Of a stretch of DNA of 64,000 nucleotides, positions 17,952 to 27,011 are shown in pieces (the first letter of the stretch is position 1; each line of letters begins with the position of its first letter). The notes under the pieces are model-generated. The model was not told where the DNA came from. It saw nothing but the letters and a program-made list of their open reading frames with translations, and made no database searches. The stretch is from Metabacillus dongyingensis (GTDB lineage Bacteria; Bacillota; Bacilli; Bacillales; Bacillaceae): contig NZ_CP082944.1 of the NCBI RefSeq assembly GCF_019933155.2, positions 4,094,001 to 4,158,000 on the forward strand. The letters run 5' to 3'. Made by a program: the position numbers and the translations under genes.

Positions 17952-18032
17952 GAAAAATTCCTCCCTAGCCGCAGCCTGCAGAATTAGCTGATACTCTATG
18001 CTATAAGGATCGCTCCCGGCTAGAAAATTCCA

Positions 18033-18070
18033 TAAAAAAAACAGCCGGCATAATCTCGCTCCGGCTGTTT
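18033..18070 (-). terminator. Rho-independent terminator of the MBL-fold hydrolase
   Basis: Minus strand AAACAGCCGG...CCGGCTGTTT hairpin followed by TTTTT, immediately after the stop at 18072. Confidence 0.9.
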
Positions 18071-18071
18071 C

Positions 18072-18911
18072 CTATTGAAGATATTTCCCATGATCAGGCA
18101 TCGCAAGCTTTTTGAAATCCCTGCTTAATTCGGCAAGTCCTTTTCTCAAGACTTCGCCTGACATTGGCAGTCCATGGCCTGTAATAGCAGTTGATGGCTT
18201 AAGTGCTTCCAAGGTTTTCACTGAGTTCCAGGCTGCTTGCCAGTCTGTTGTGAAGTACTTTGGAGGACCTGAAATTTCCTGCTTTTGAGTAAACACCTTA
18301 TAGAGTGAATCCTGTCTTACAGTTACAAACGCATCTCCTGCGATCAAAGTGCGGTCTTCTTCGCGATAGAAGGAAACATGTCCAGGTGTGTGACCAGGAG
18401 TATGGATCCATTTCCAATCTGATAATCCTGGAATTTGTCCATTTTCTCCAAATGCCTGAACATGATCAGTTAAATTGATAGCATCATTCGGAAAAAGCGG
18501 TGACATTTTGGCAATCAAGCCGCCTTCAACGCTTCCATCCGGTTCCGGATAATCTTTTTGACCGGTCAGGTAAGGCAGTTCAAGTTCATGAGCATAGACT
18601 GGAACCTGCCACTGTTCGATGAGTTCAATGATGCCCCCCACATGATCAAAGTGCCCGTGTGTCAGCAATATTGCTTTAGGCGCAACTTCTACGCCGGCAT
18701 GCGCTTCAAAAGCCGATTTAATCGTGTCTGCAGAGTGCGGCATGCCCGCATCAATTAAATACCAGTCATTGCCGCTTCTTAAAAAAACTACATTTACGAT
18801 TTGATTGGTGTAGCAGTATACCCCGGGCAGGACATCGAATTCCAGTCCGCTTGCAACAGATGTCATCGGCATCCATTTGTTCTCAAAGGAGCTCTCCATT
18901 TGGTCACTCAT
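18072..18911 (-). CDS. Metallo-beta-lactamase-fold hydrolase
   Basis: A 279-residue cytoplasmic enzyme of the MBL superfamily. The metal-binding signature HGHFDHVGG (H-x-H-x-D-H) is at residues ~85-93, with a further His in HTPGHTPGHVSFY, Asp in AGDAF and a C-terminal TGHG. These are all the residues needed for a two-metal hydrolase (glyoxalase II, lactonase and others). The substrate cannot be told from sequence. AGGAGGTATTAGCA precedes the ATG. Single-gene unit with its own terminator. Confidence 0.88.
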   Translation of the reverse strand: MSDQMESSFENKWMPMTSVASGLEFDVLPGVYCYTNQIVNVVFLRSGNDWYLIDAGMPHSADTIKSAFEAHAGVEVAPKAILLTHGHFDHVGGIIELIEQWQVPVYAHELELPYLTGQKDYPEPDGSVEGGLIAKMSPLFPNDAINLTDHVQAFGENGQIPGLSDWKWIHTPGHTPGHVSFYREEDRTLIAGDAFVTVRQDSLYKVFTQKQEISGPPKYFTTDWQAAWNSVKTLEALKPSTAITGHGLPMSGEVLRKGLAELSRDFKKLAMPDHGKYLQ

Positions 18912-18967
18912 TGCTAATACCTCCTATGTATGGTTCAAAGGATTAGTATCCTCAGGTCTGCCGTTCT

Positions 18968-19921
18968 TTATTCACAAACCAGTATCTGCCTTGAAAACAT
19001 CTGCTTCCTCACTGTACAGCGGTCTGCTATGCGAAAACCTGCTTCTTCAACCATGTGATCCATCGTTTCACTTGTCACAACCACCGTTTTATTCGAAATT
19101 CGGCGGGCATGTTTTAATATAGACATTTGCTCATCAGGTGTAGCGTGAGTATAAAGGTTATAGGGCATATCAATAATGGCGACATCATACTTGCCTGTGA
19201 CTTCTGATATCGGTGCTGTCCTGACGTCGCATTCATAGCCGAAATGAGCGATATTTTCTCTCGATCCATCTGTTACAAGCGGATTGATATCTCGTCCGAT
19301 AATATCTATGCCCATGGATAATGCTTCAACAAGAACGGTTCCAATTCCGCAGCACGGATCGATCGCTTTTACACCAAAAGGATGTGGAACAGCAATATTG
19401 GCAACTGCCCTTGCAACTCTTGTACTAAGTGCAGTTGAATATTCCCGCGGCTTTTTTAAATGATGCAGCCAGACCGGTTCGCTCCTGAGGTACTTTCCGA
19501 AATACCAGCGTCCTTCATGAATTGTAATGCCAAACGTCTGATCTGGATTCCGGACATCTGCCTCTGCTTTAAAGGGCCAGCCAACCTGCCGCTCAATATT
19601 TCTGCGCTCTTGATAACTAATTTGTTCACAATCTTCAAGATCATTGATTTTCAGAAAAATTATTTTAAACGTATCCGTTCCAATATCAATCTGCTCAACC
19701 TGCTTTACAATCTCAGAAAGCTCGTTTCCTTCATAGATGACTTCCAATCTCTCTTTCATAAAAGGACTTCTGCTTGGATCAATGTCAACGTCACTTTTCA
19801 AACTGAATCCATCGGACTGAAAGCCAAAAAAAGAACGCATTTCCAAGTGACACAATAAAAGCTCCTCTTCTGTACATGCAAATGTATATATAAATGCCGG
19901 TTTTCGGCTAAATTTATTCAA
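18968..19921 (-). CDS. TRM11-like SAM-dependent RNA methyltransferase
   Basis: A 317-residue protein with an N-terminal THUMP-like region (residues 1-150) and a C-terminal Rossmann methyltransferase. Motif I is AIDPCCGIGTVLVEAL, motif II follows as IIGRDINPLV, and the catalytic motif is IIDMPYNL, close to the D/N-P-P-Y/F of N2-guanosine methyltransferases. This combination fits the TRM11/Trm14 group that methylates tRNA guanosine, annotated in many Bacillaceae. Note the Met replacing the first Pro in D-P-P-Y. The tRNA target is inferred from family. Confidence 0.8.
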   Translation of the reverse strand: MNKFSRKPAFIYTFACTEEELLLCHLEMRSFFGFQSDGFSLKSDVDIDPSRSPFMKERLEVIYEGNELSEIVKQVEQIDIGTDTFKIIFLKINDLEDCEQISYQERRNIERQVGWPFKAEADVRNPDQTFGITIHEGRWYFGKYLRSEPVWLHHLKKPREYSTALSTRVARAVANIAVPHPFGVKAIDPCCGIGTVLVEALSMGIDIIGRDINPLVTDGSRENIAHFGYECDVRTAPISEVTGKYDVAIIDMPYNLYTHATPDEQMSILKHARRISNKTVVVTSETMDHMVEEAGFRIADRCTVRKQMFSRQILVCE

Positions 19922-20058
19922 TCTATTCCCATCCTTTAGCGCTTTAAAATATTCTTCCTTTCAAAACCATATCTGTATTTGCGGAGAAATGCAATTGTCC
20001 AGATGGGTAATTTCTTCTTTTTGAGCAAATGCTACGTATAAAAGGAGGCTGAAGTGTC

Positions 20059-20271
20059 TTGAAAGAGAGAGAACCAATTATAAGCCAAGAAGATGATCAA
20101 ACTTCTGAGGGTCTGAATCAGATATTCGAGATTATAAATGCAAAAGGCGATGCAGGGGAATTAAATGAGATCGTACAGACACCAGATGAACATTTGTTAT
20201 GCAGTGACGATTTATTTGACCGCCAGCTTTTTGCGATTGTGGATGATACTGTACGTGAAGATGAAGAATAA
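20059..20271 (+). CDS. Small acidic protein of unknown function
   Basis: A 70-residue acidic protein starting at TTG 20059, with AAAGGAGG ten bases upstream and a terminator just after the stop. No Cys, no membrane segment; many Asp/Glu. I do not recognise the family. Its signals are good enough to call it real, and it is transcribed alone, divergently from the methyltransferase. Confidence 0.65.
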   Translation: MKEREPIISQEDDQTSEGLNQIFEIINAKGDAGELNEIVQTPDEHLLCSDDLFDRQLFAIVDDTVREDEE

Positions 20272-20282
20272 ATAGAAAAAAA

Positions 20283-20320
20283 GCGCACCTTCACATACAA
20301 GTGAAAGTGCGTATTTTTTA
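20283..20320 (+). terminator. Rho-independent terminator
   Basis: GCGCACcTTCAC-atacaa-GTGAAaGTGCG followed by TATTTTTTATT. Confidence 0.85.
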
Positions 20321-20331
20321 TTCTGCAGGGA

Positions 20332-20583
20332 TTAACTTAACAGGTGCATCGTTTCAATGATATTACCGTCATCGCAGAAAAACACATATTCCGGCACTGA
20401 GAATGAAACATTCCCAAGGATCGTGTTGACCGCTTCCGTTCCGCTTGTATCTTAGACGAAGAAATTGCTTCCTTCACCGTTTGGCACAGTTTTATACCTT
20501 CCTGCCGGCAAATCTTTTCCTGCTATATATTAACCTGCACTTAACTTTTTGGGAGATTCTTCACTAAAATTATTTGGTTTAGA
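20332..20583 (-). pseudogene. Nonsense-interrupted C-terminal domain of the repeat protein
   Basis: Directly after the TAG stop of the repeat protein (20584-20586) the same frame continues for 83 codons, interrupted by TAA at 20530 and TAA at 20452, and ends at TAA 20332. The translation reads like a real domain: SPKKLSAG, stop, YIAGKDLPAGRYKTVPNG, SNFFV, stop, then NTILGNVSFSVPEYVFFCDD and NIIETMHLL. The G-K-D-I/L-P-A-G-x-Y pattern is a recurrent motif of secreted or surface beta-domains in Firmicutes. The intact ancestor probably carried this domain at its C-terminus. Alternatively, it is a decayed separate gene. Confidence 0.65.
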
Positions 20584-22044
20584 CTACTCTTCTTCCTTCT
20601 CTTTAGACAAGAAAAAATTGATTAAGAAAGCAGACTGAGTACTTTGAGGGGCTATTTTTTCATCAGCACCACTGGTATTTATTTGACTGTTTTCCTGAAT
20701 AATCGTTTCCTGACTTTTCAGCTCCTCTTGGGATTTTTCGTCAGCTCCAGCAGCCTTTTCCTGGCTTTCTAACTTCTCTGCGGCTTTTATTGCAGCATCA
20801 TCAGCCAGCTGCACGAGACCCTGTTCTTCCATAGCTTTATTTTCTGCGGCAGCATTTTCCTGGCTTTCTAACTTCTCTTCAGCTTTTATTGCAGCATCAT
20901 CAGCCAGCTGCACGAGCCCCTGTTCTTCCATAGCTTTATTTTCTGCGGCAGCATTTTCCTGGCTTTCTAACTTCTCTTCAGCTTTTATTGCAGCATCATC
21001 AGCCAGCTGCACGAGACCCTGTTCTTCCATAACTTTATTTTCTGCGGCAGCATTTTCCTGGCTTTCTAACTTCTCTTCAGCTTTTATTGCAGCATCATCA
21101 GCCAGCTGCACGAGCCCCTGTTCTTCCATAGCTTGATTTTCTTCGGCAGCCTTTTCCTGGCTTTCTACCTTCTCTTCAGCTTTTATTGCAGCATCATCAG
21201 CCAGCTGCACGAGCCCCTGTTCTTCCATAGCTTGATTTTCTTCGGCAGCCTTTTCCTGGCTTTCTACCTTCTCTTCAGCTTTTATTGCAGCATCATCAGC
21301 CAGCTGCACGAGCCCCTGTTCTTCCATAGCTTGATTTTCTTCGGCAGCCTTTTCCTGGCTTTCTAACTTCTCTTCAGCTTTTATTGCAGCATCATCAGCC
21401 AGCTGCACGAGCCCCTGTTCTTCCATAGCTTGATTTTCTTCGGCAGCCTTTTCCTGGCTTTCTAACTTCTCTTCAGCTTTTATTGCAGCATCAGCAGTCA
21501 GTTGCAGGAGTGCTTGAGCCTTAGCAGTCAGTTGCACGAACGCCTGTTCATCCAAAGCTTTATTTTCTTCAGCAGTCTTTTCCTGGCTTTTTAACATCTC
21601 TTCAGCTTTTATTGCATCATTTTTAGATGCGATTGCCTTTTTATTTGGTTCATTGCTTTCTTTTTCTCGTTTTCGTTGTTTTAATTCTTCTTCCTTGAGT
21701 TTTTCAGCTTTTTTTTTCTCCTTTTTTTGTTGTTTCAATTCGTCATTTTTTAGTTTTTCAGCTTTCTTCTTCTCCTTTTTTTGTTGCTTGTTCCGTTCTT
21801 CCTTTTTTTGTTTTTCAGCTTTTTCCTCCTCCTCTTTTTGTTGCTTGATCAGTTCTTCCTTTTTTTGTTTTTCAGCTTTTTCCTTCTCCTTTTTTTGTTG
21901 CTTGTTCCGTTCTTCATTTTTTAGTTTTTCAGCTTTTTTCTTCTCCTTTTTTTGTTGTTTTTTCAGTTCTTTTTTCTTTTGTTTTTCGGCTTTCTTCTCA
22001 TCTTGTCTTTCCTGATTTTTCAGCTCTTCTTCCTGATTTTTCAT
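20584..22044 (-). CDS. Lys/Glu-rich tandem-repeat coiled-coil protein
   Basis: A 486-residue low-complexity protein without signal peptide. Residues ~15-130 are about six copies of a 19-residue KAEKQKKEELIKQQKEEE-type unit. Residues ~170-440 are about eight copies of a 33-residue unit (99 bp) of form LVQLADDAAIKAEEKLESQE followed by KAAEENQAMEEQG; six are nearly identical in DNA as well as protein. Both are predicted long helices. GGGAGGAA lies six bases before the ATG. I do not recognise a family. The frame after its stop encodes a degraded C-terminal domain, so the protein may itself be a truncated remnant. Confidence 0.75.
   Translation of the reverse strand: MKNQEEELKNQERQDEKKAEKQKKKELKKQQKKEKKKAEKLKNEERNKQQKKEKEKAEKQKKEELIKQQKEEEEKAEKQKKEERNKQQKKEKKKAEKLKNDELKQQKKEKKKAEKLKEEELKQRKREKESNEPNKKAIASKNDAIKAEEMLKSQEKTAEENKALDEQAFVQLTAKAQALLQLTADAAIKAEEKLESQEKAAEENQAMEEQGLVQLADDAAIKAEEKLESQEKAAEENQAMEEQGLVQLADDAAIKAEEKVESQEKAAEENQAMEEQGLVQLADDAAIKAEEKVESQEKAAEENQAMEEQGLVQLADDAAIKAEEKLESQENAAAENKVMEEQGLVQLADDAAIKAEEKLESQENAAAENKAMEEQGLVQLADDAAIKAEEKLESQENAAAENKAMEEQGLVQLADDAAIKAAEKLESQEKAAGADEKSQEELKSQETIIQENSQINTSGADEKIAPQSTQSAFLINFFLSKEKEEE
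20760..21510. repeat. 99-bp tandem repeats within the repeat-protein gene
   Basis: About 7-8 direct 99-bp units encode the 33-residue repeat. Neighbouring units differ at only a few bases and fall into two sub-types (CTTCGGCAGCC and CTGCGGCAGCA variants), implying recent unequal crossing-over. Shorter 57-bp units encoding the Lys-rich repeats occupy about 21,660-22,010. Confidence 0.9.
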
Positions 22045-22240
22045 GCTGTTCCTCCCGTTTTAATTTACGGATTTTTGTTTACAATTTATCTAATATTGAT
22101 GCCTTTTTCCTTTTAGAAGTTAATTAGCTCAGATATTTTATGCTGCTATCTGATATTCTGTTATAAATAAAAATGACTCAGGCATATTCATTCTAAAGAA
22201 TTATGTTGAATATTTATCAAAAATGAATTTGAACAGCAAA

Positions 22241-22270
22241 AAAAACTCCGCCAAGAATGAACGGAGTTTT
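22241..22270 (-). terminator. Rho-independent terminator of dbpA
   Basis: Minus strand AAAACTCCGTTC...GGCGGAGTTTTTTTT hairpin (stem AACTCCG / CGGAGTT) with a T-run. Confidence 0.88.
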
Positions 22271-22276
22271 CTTACT

Positions 22277-23722
22277 TTATTTATTCGCTTCATGAACTTT
22301 CAAAAGCTTGCCTTTAATCGTTGTATTCTTCATTGCTTTCAAAACGATTGGTCCTTTTCCATTTAGAATCTCTACATAAGAAACGTTATCCTGAATGGTG
22401 ATGATGCCGATGTCGCCTGCTGTCATTCCGGGAATCTTGGCGATCGTTCCGACGAAATCGACAGCACGGATTTTCTTTTTCTTTCCTCCGTTGAAATAGA
22501 GCTTCATAATTCCTTTATTCAGCTGGGCGCTTTTGTCTTTTTTAATTTCAGGACGGGATATTATTTTTTCTTCGAATGCACCTTTTGCTTTAGAAATATC
22601 TTCGCTCGCAGGGGCAAGTGTTCTAGGAATTTCAAAGCCGATATAATCTTCAATTTCGGTAAGGAATTTTTCCTCATAGGGCGTAATGAAGGTAATCGCT
22701 TTTCCTGTTTTGCCTGCCCGGCCCGTTCTGCCAGTTCTGTGAACATAGCTTTCTTTTTCAAGCGGCAGGTCATAGTTAATGACGTGTGTAATATTATCAA
22801 TATCGATTCCTCTGGCGGCGACATCTGTCGCAACTAAATAGCGGAATTTCCCCCTTTTGAAATCATTCATGACAGAAAAGCGATCTTCCTGATAAAGGCC
22901 GCCATGAATTTTATCACAAGGATAATTGGCGCGGTCTAATTGTTTAAAAACGGCATCAACCTGCTCTTGTGTTCTGCAGAAGATGATGCAGCTGTCAGGG
23001 TTTTCAACGACAGTCACAGCTTTAAGAAGCGGGAACTTCTCATCTTCTCTCACCACAATTAACGAATGTTCAATTGATGCAGTCGTCAGTCCTGCAGCTT
23101 TTATCTCAATTTCAACCGGTTTTTTCATATATTTATGGCAGAGATTTTCTACATCCTTTGGTAAAGTAGCTGAAAAGAGCATTGTAACTCTGTCCGCAGG
23201 AAGTTCATCAATAATCGCTTCTACCTGATCGATAAAGCCCATATTCAGCATTTCATCCGCTTCGTCAATAATCAGATACTGCAGCTTTTCTAACGCAAGC
23301 GTCCCTTTTTCAATATGATCAAGGACTCTTCCGGGTGTTCCGACTACAACATGAGTCTTTTGCTTCAGCTCAATTTTCTGCCTGTCAAATGGCTGTTTGC
23401 CATAGACGGCTGCCGCTTTTATCCGTTTGAACCTGCCGATGTTTGTTATATCCTCTTTTACCTGTGCAGCGAGCTCCCTTGTTGGGGTCAGAATTAAAGC
23501 TTGAGGCTTGTTTTCCTCCCACTCCACCATTTCACAGAGCGGAATGCCAAACGACGCCGTCTTCCCGCTCCCTGTTTGTGATTTCACAACAAGATCCTTC
23601 TTTTCTAAAGCGACAGGAATGACTTTATTCTGAACTTCTGTCGGTTCCGTATAATTTAAACGATCCAGCGCCCTCACAATCTCCGCGCTTAATTTATAAT
23701 CAATAAACCCTTTATGACTCAT
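22277..23722 (-). CDS. dbpA: ATP-dependent RNA helicase DbpA (YxiN type)
   Basis: A 481-residue DEAD-box helicase acting on 23S rRNA during large-subunit assembly. Motifs in order: Q motif (YTEPTEVQ), Walker [23 protein letters not shown] (IDEADEML), SAT (LFSATLP), then domain 2 with [17 protein letters not shown] and [10 protein letters not shown]. The C-terminal ~75 residues ([20 protein letters not shown]) form the RNA-binding domain that recognises hairpin 92. Length and C-terminus match B. subtilis DbpA/YxiN closely. Monocistronic; a TATAAT-like box lies about 55 bases before the start. Confidence 0.95.
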   Translation of the reverse strand: MSHKGFIDYKLSAEIVRALDRLNYTEPTEVQNKVIPVALEKKDLVVKSQTGSGKTASFGIPLCEMVEWEENKPQALILTPTRELAAQVKEDITNIGRFKRIKAAAVYGKQPFDRQKIELKQKTHVVVGTPGRVLDHIEKGTLALEKLQYLIIDEADEMLNMGFIDQVEAIIDELPADRVTMLFSATLPKDVENLCHKYMKKPVEIEIKAAGLTTASIEHSLIVVREDEKFPLLKAVTVVENPDSCIIFCRTQEQVDAVFKQLDRANYPCDKIHGGLYQEDRFSVMNDFKRGKFRYLVATDVAARGIDIDNITHVINYDLPLEKESYVHRTGRTGRAGKTGKAITFITPYEEKFLTEIEDYIGFEIPRTLAPASEDISKAKGAFEEKIISRPEIKKDKSAQLNKGIMKLYFNGGKKKKIRAVDFVGTIAKIPGMTAGDIGIITIQDNVSYVEILNGKGPIVLKAMKNTTIKGKLLKVHEANK

Positions 23723-23887
23723 TTAGCAACCTCATTTTTTCTTGTGTTTTTTCAAGTATTTAACTCATGAATCATCATTATACTTGAAATAGCTGTTAGA
23801 GCGTGATAAATATTGGTTTTTGATTCATTTTATCCGCGGACGATAAAACAAGAAAGTATAACCCTTCTTGCTTTTCCTATGTTTAAA

Positions 23888-24997
23888 TTAATAATGATAA
23901 AATCTGCTGTATGACGTTATATTCTCGATCTGTTCCAGGTCCGGTTCATACCCGATTCCAGGACTTTCCGGGATATAAATGTATCCATCTTTCATTTCCA
24001 CTTCCGGAGTAATAATATCCCGCTTCCAATAATGAGAAGAAGGGGCTGTATCTCCAGGCAGGGTGAAGTTGTTCAGTGAAGTTATGGCAATATTATGAGC
24101 TCTGCCGATTCCCGCTTCAAGCATTCCGCCGCACCACATCGGAACGTTGTGCAGCTCACATAAGTCATGAATTTTTTTTGATTCTGTGAGCCCGCCGACA
24201 CGTCCGATTTTAAGATTGATAATCCTGCAGCTTCCAAGCTCAATTGCTTTTCTCGCATCTTCTGCACTATGTATGCTTTCGTCGAGACAAATAGGAGTTT
24301 TGAGCTGATCCTGCAGCCTTGCATGGTCAACAATGTCATTATGGGCCAGCGGCTGTTCAATCATTGTTAATCCGAATTCGTCGAGTGCTTTTAGGTGTTC
24401 TATATCATTCAGCGTATAAGCGCAGTTTGCATCGGCCATCAGCTGAATATGCGGAAATTCCTGACGAATTAATCTAATAATATCAACATCCCAGCCCGGC
24501 ATAATTTTCACTTTAATCCGCTTATATCCGGCCTTCAAGTAACCATCGATTTGTTTTAGCATTTTCGCCTGAGATTGCTGGATCCCGACACTTACACCTA
24601 CTTCGATTTTGTCTCTTGCACCGCCGAGCGCTTTCGCCAAAGTCATGTTTTTCTCTTTTGCATAGAGATCCCAAACAGCCATTTCAATCGCGGCTTTGGC
24701 ATTGTAGTTACCGCGTATCTTTATAAACCGCTCTGACACCTCATCTGGATGAGTGACAGGCTCTTGATAAAGAAGCGGAATCAAGTGATCGCTAATCATA
24801 TGCCAATTCGTTTTGACCGTTTCTTCATTATAGATTGGCTGCGTAATGGAAACAGATTCTCCCCAGCCTGATAACCCTGATTTCGATTTCACTTCAACTA
24901 AAATGATGTCTTTATCTTCTTCTGTTCCGACGCTTGTGGTAAAAGGATGCAGCAGATCCATCTTGATTTGCCTTAGGATAATGCTTTTAATTTCCAT
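23888..24997 (-). CDS. N-acyl (N-succinyl) amino acid racemase, enolase superfamily
   Basis: A 369-residue enzyme of the muconate-lactonizing/MenC subgroup. Catalytic Lys in the K-x-K motif RIKVKIMPG (Lys162/Lys164), metal ligands in [14 protein letters not shown] and CLDES, and the second catalytic Lys in [10 protein letters not shown]. The C-terminal [13 protein letters not shown] is typical. This family includes o-succinylbenzoate synthase and N-succinylamino acid racemase; the adjoining GNAT and M20 hydrolase point strongly to the racemase. The ATG at 24997 is chosen; it overlaps the GNAT stop by 11 bases. The frame begins five codons earlier. Last gene of the four-gene unit. Confidence 0.85.
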   Translation of the reverse strand: MEIKSIILRQIKMDLLHPFTTSVGTEEDKDIILVEVKSKSGLSGWGESVSITQPIYNEETVKTNWHMISDHLIPLLYQEPVTHPDEVSERFIKIRGNYNAKAAIEMAVWDLYAKEKNMTLAKALGGARDKIEVGVSVGIQQSQAKMLKQIDGYLKAGYKRIKVKIMPGWDVDIIRLIRQEFPHIQLMADANCAYTLNDIEHLKALDEFGLTMIEQPLAHNDIVDHARLQDQLKTPICLDESIHSAEDARKAIELGSCRIINLKIGRVGGLTESKKIHDLCELHNVPMWCGGMLEAGIGRAHNIAITSLNNFTLPGDTAPSSHYWKRDIITPEVEMKDGYIYIPESPGIGYEPDLEQIENITSYSRFYHY

Positions 24998-25823
24998 TTC
25001 CTTGTCCCCCATTCTCTAAGAGGTATAGATACTGGCCAATGTGACGATTATCTTTCACTAAATCGGATACCACCCATCCCTGACTTAAATAATGAGAGAA
25101 CACTTCGCCAGTTTTCTCTCTCCATTTTTTAGCAAGCTGTAAATCAGCCCTTTTGATTTCCTGAAACTGTGCCGGCACGGGAACGAAAATATGCGGATCA
25201 TGCAGGGATAGGTCTGTTTTTTCCGGAAAAGGAAAATTGTCTATTTCATTTGTATAAAGCGCATATGGAATGTTTGCTTCTTTCACATATACATGTTTCA
25301 CATTTACTTTGTTTTGCTCATTCAAATGCCATTCGACTAAAAAACGGTCTGTCGGTATACCAGCATTTAAATTGTCCGCCATTTCGCCGTAAACATTAGG
25401 GATATATTCCTTGGCAATTGCACCTAGCTTATGTATGTTAAGATTTCCGTTGACGGTTTCCAGCGGATCGTATGTCCAGGTGATCCGGTCATACCCCATC
25501 TCAAGTGCTGTTTCTTTTTGTGCAATTTTCAGTTTTTCTCCGATACCGAATTTGCGGTAATCCGGATGGATGCCTAAGCTATGGGAAACGAGATACACTT
25601 TATTCCCGTCATATCCCGGAAAACTGTATTGAAAGCCAATGAGCACATTTTTATAAAATGCGCCCAGAATAAAGCCGCCATTTTTCACAACAGCCACACT
25701 TTGATTAACAGGAACAGAATCCTCCATACTCCAGATTATTGCCTCAAGGCGCCTGACTTCTTCCAGCTCTTTTGCCGTTTGAAGATTGCGGATAATCATT
25801 GATTCCTGCACTTCTTTTTTCAA
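24987..25823 (-). CDS. GNAT N-acyltransferase, probably amino acid N-succinyltransferase
   Basis: A 278-residue protein with a GNAT domain in its N-terminal half: the CoA-binding segment is [14 protein letters not shown] (R-x-x-G-I-G), after [10 protein letters not shown]. The C-terminal ~110 residues are family-specific. The TTG at 25823 has AAGGAGG eight bases upstream and is the chosen start; an upstream ATG at 25847 lacks a site. In Geobacillus kaustophilus a GNAT, an N-succinylamino acid racemase and a desuccinylase together convert D-amino acids to L-amino acids (published work by Sakai and co-workers). The same trio occurs here, so succinyl-CoA:D-amino acid transfer is the inferred reaction. 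Confidence 0.78.
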   Translation of the reverse strand: MKKEVQESMIIRNLQTAKELEEVRRLEAIIWSMEDSVPVNQSVAVVKNGGFILGAFYKNVLIGFQYSFPGYDGNKVYLVSHSLGIHPDYRKFGIGEKLKIAQKETALEMGYDRITWTYDPLETVNGNLNIHKLGAIAKEYIPNVYGEMADNLNAGIPTDRFLVEWHLNEQNKVNVKHVYVKEANIPYALYTNEIDNFPFPEKTDLSLHDPHIFVPVPAQFQEIKRADLQLAKKWREKTGEVFSHYLSQGWVVSDLVKDNRHIGQYLYLLENGGQGNGN

Positions 25824-25840
25824 GATTCTATCCTCCTTGT

Positions 25841-26986
25841 TTACCATCGCTGCTGATCTGCTTCCAGCAGCATTTGTGTTAAAATCTTAGTGCCATAAAC
25901 TAAAGCCTCTTGATTAAATTGCATCTTTGGGTGATGCAAACCAGGCTTTAGGCCACAGCCGAGCCCTATCATTGTGGCGGCAATCGCCGGATTTTCCGCT
26001 GTATAAAAATGAAAGTCCTCTGCCCCGGGAGAAACACAGGCCTCTTCGGTATTCTCTTCACCCAGTATGGAAACAATCGCTTTTCTTGCTATCTCAATCG
26101 CAGGAAGGTTCTTTACCGCTGCGGGTGAGTATTCCTCTACCTTTGAAGTAATTTCCGTCTCGGTTAACTCTTCGATTTTTGTAATCGTATGCTTCGCTTT
26201 TTCCAGAAGCATCTCCATCGTGTCATTCGATTCTGCTCTCAAATCAAGTGTAAAGCGAGCGTTCTCAGGAATCGAATTGGAGGCTTCTCCCCCATGCAGT
26301 TCCGTTATTTTAATTGAATAATGATCAGATGCATTCAATTGAATTTGGCGTATCGCCCCGATTAACAGAGCGGCTGCCTCAAGCGGATTATTGCCCAGTT
26401 CCGGTCTGGCAGCGTGAGCGGGCACCCCTTTTATTACTCCTTTAATGCTTGCCGTTGAACTATGAAGAATAACTGGCGCGGCCTTTCCAAACGGAATTTC
26501 CATCACTGGACGCAAATGGATGCCGAAAAGAAACTTCACTTTCTGAAGGACGTTTTCCTCCATCATCTTAAGGGCACCCGCTGCCTTTTCTTCCGCCGGC
26601 TGGAAGATAAAACGGACCGTATGCTTCATCTTCTGTTTTGAGAGAATGAGTGCGGTATATAGGACCATTGTGCTATGAGCATCGTGGCCGCAGGAGTGGT
26701 TGGGCACGACCGCCCCGTCCACTTCCTGAATCAGTGCATCCATATCTGCACGGAGAGCAATAACATCGGACTGCTCCCCCTCAAGCTCTGCGATAAAACC
26801 GAAATGCCCTTCATAGGTTTGAATAATAAAGCCTGCATTGACTAGTTTTTCTTTTATATATTGTGAGGTTTTTTCCTCCTCCCAGCTGGGCTCTGCAAGC
26901 ATATGCAGCTCCTGATACGTTTTAATTATTTCTTCCTTGTGTTCGTCTGCAGCGTGCATTCCATGTAATTGCGGCACTCCATCCAT
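25841..26986 (-). CDS. M20-family amidohydrolase, probably N-succinyl-L-amino acid desuccinylase
   Basis: A 381-residue cytoplasmic metallo-amidohydrolase of the M20D/amidohydrolase group (hippuricase/IAA-amino acid hydrolase-like). Motifs: NHSCGHDAHSTMVL (metal His and Asp), FQPAEEKAAG (Glu catalytic and ligand), HAARPELGNNPLEAA, and a late CVSPGAEDFHFYT with GCGLKPGLHHPKM. It would hydrolyse the N-acyl group from the L-isomer and thereby pull the racemase reaction. The stop lies 18 bases before the GNAT start. Could also act as a general N-acyl-amino acid deacylase. Confidence 0.82.
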   Translation of the reverse strand: MDGVPQLHGMHAADEHKEEIIKTYQELHMLAEPSWEEEKTSQYIKEKLVNAGFIIQTYEGHFGFIAELEGEQSDVIALRADMDALIQEVDGAVVPNHSCGHDAHSTMVLYTALILSKQKMKHTVRFIFQPAEEKAAGALKMMEENVLQKVKFLFGIHLRPVMEIPFGKAAPVILHSSTASIKGVIKGVPAHAARPELGNNPLEAAALLIGAIRQIQLNASDHYSIKITELHGGEASNSIPENARFTLDLRAESNDTMEMLLEKAKHTITKIEELTETEITSKVEEYSPAAVKNLPAIEIARKAIVSILGEENTEEACVSPGAEDFHFYTAENPAIAATMIGLGCGLKPGLHHPKMQFNQEALVYGTKILTQMLLEADQQRW

Positions 26987-27011
26987 TCAAATCCCACCCC
27001 TGTGTTTGGTT

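Noticed and set aside
20452..20532. In-frame stops as recoding or selenocysteine/pyrrolysine
   Set aside because: The stops are TAA and TAG, not TGA with a SECIS-like context, and pyrrolysine is not expected in Bacillaceae; decay is simpler.
21133..22015. Plus-strand Phe/Ser-rich frames opposite the repeat protein
   Set aside because: They are antisense translations of Lys/Glu-rich repeats (AAA/GAA read as TTT/TTC) and have no start signals.
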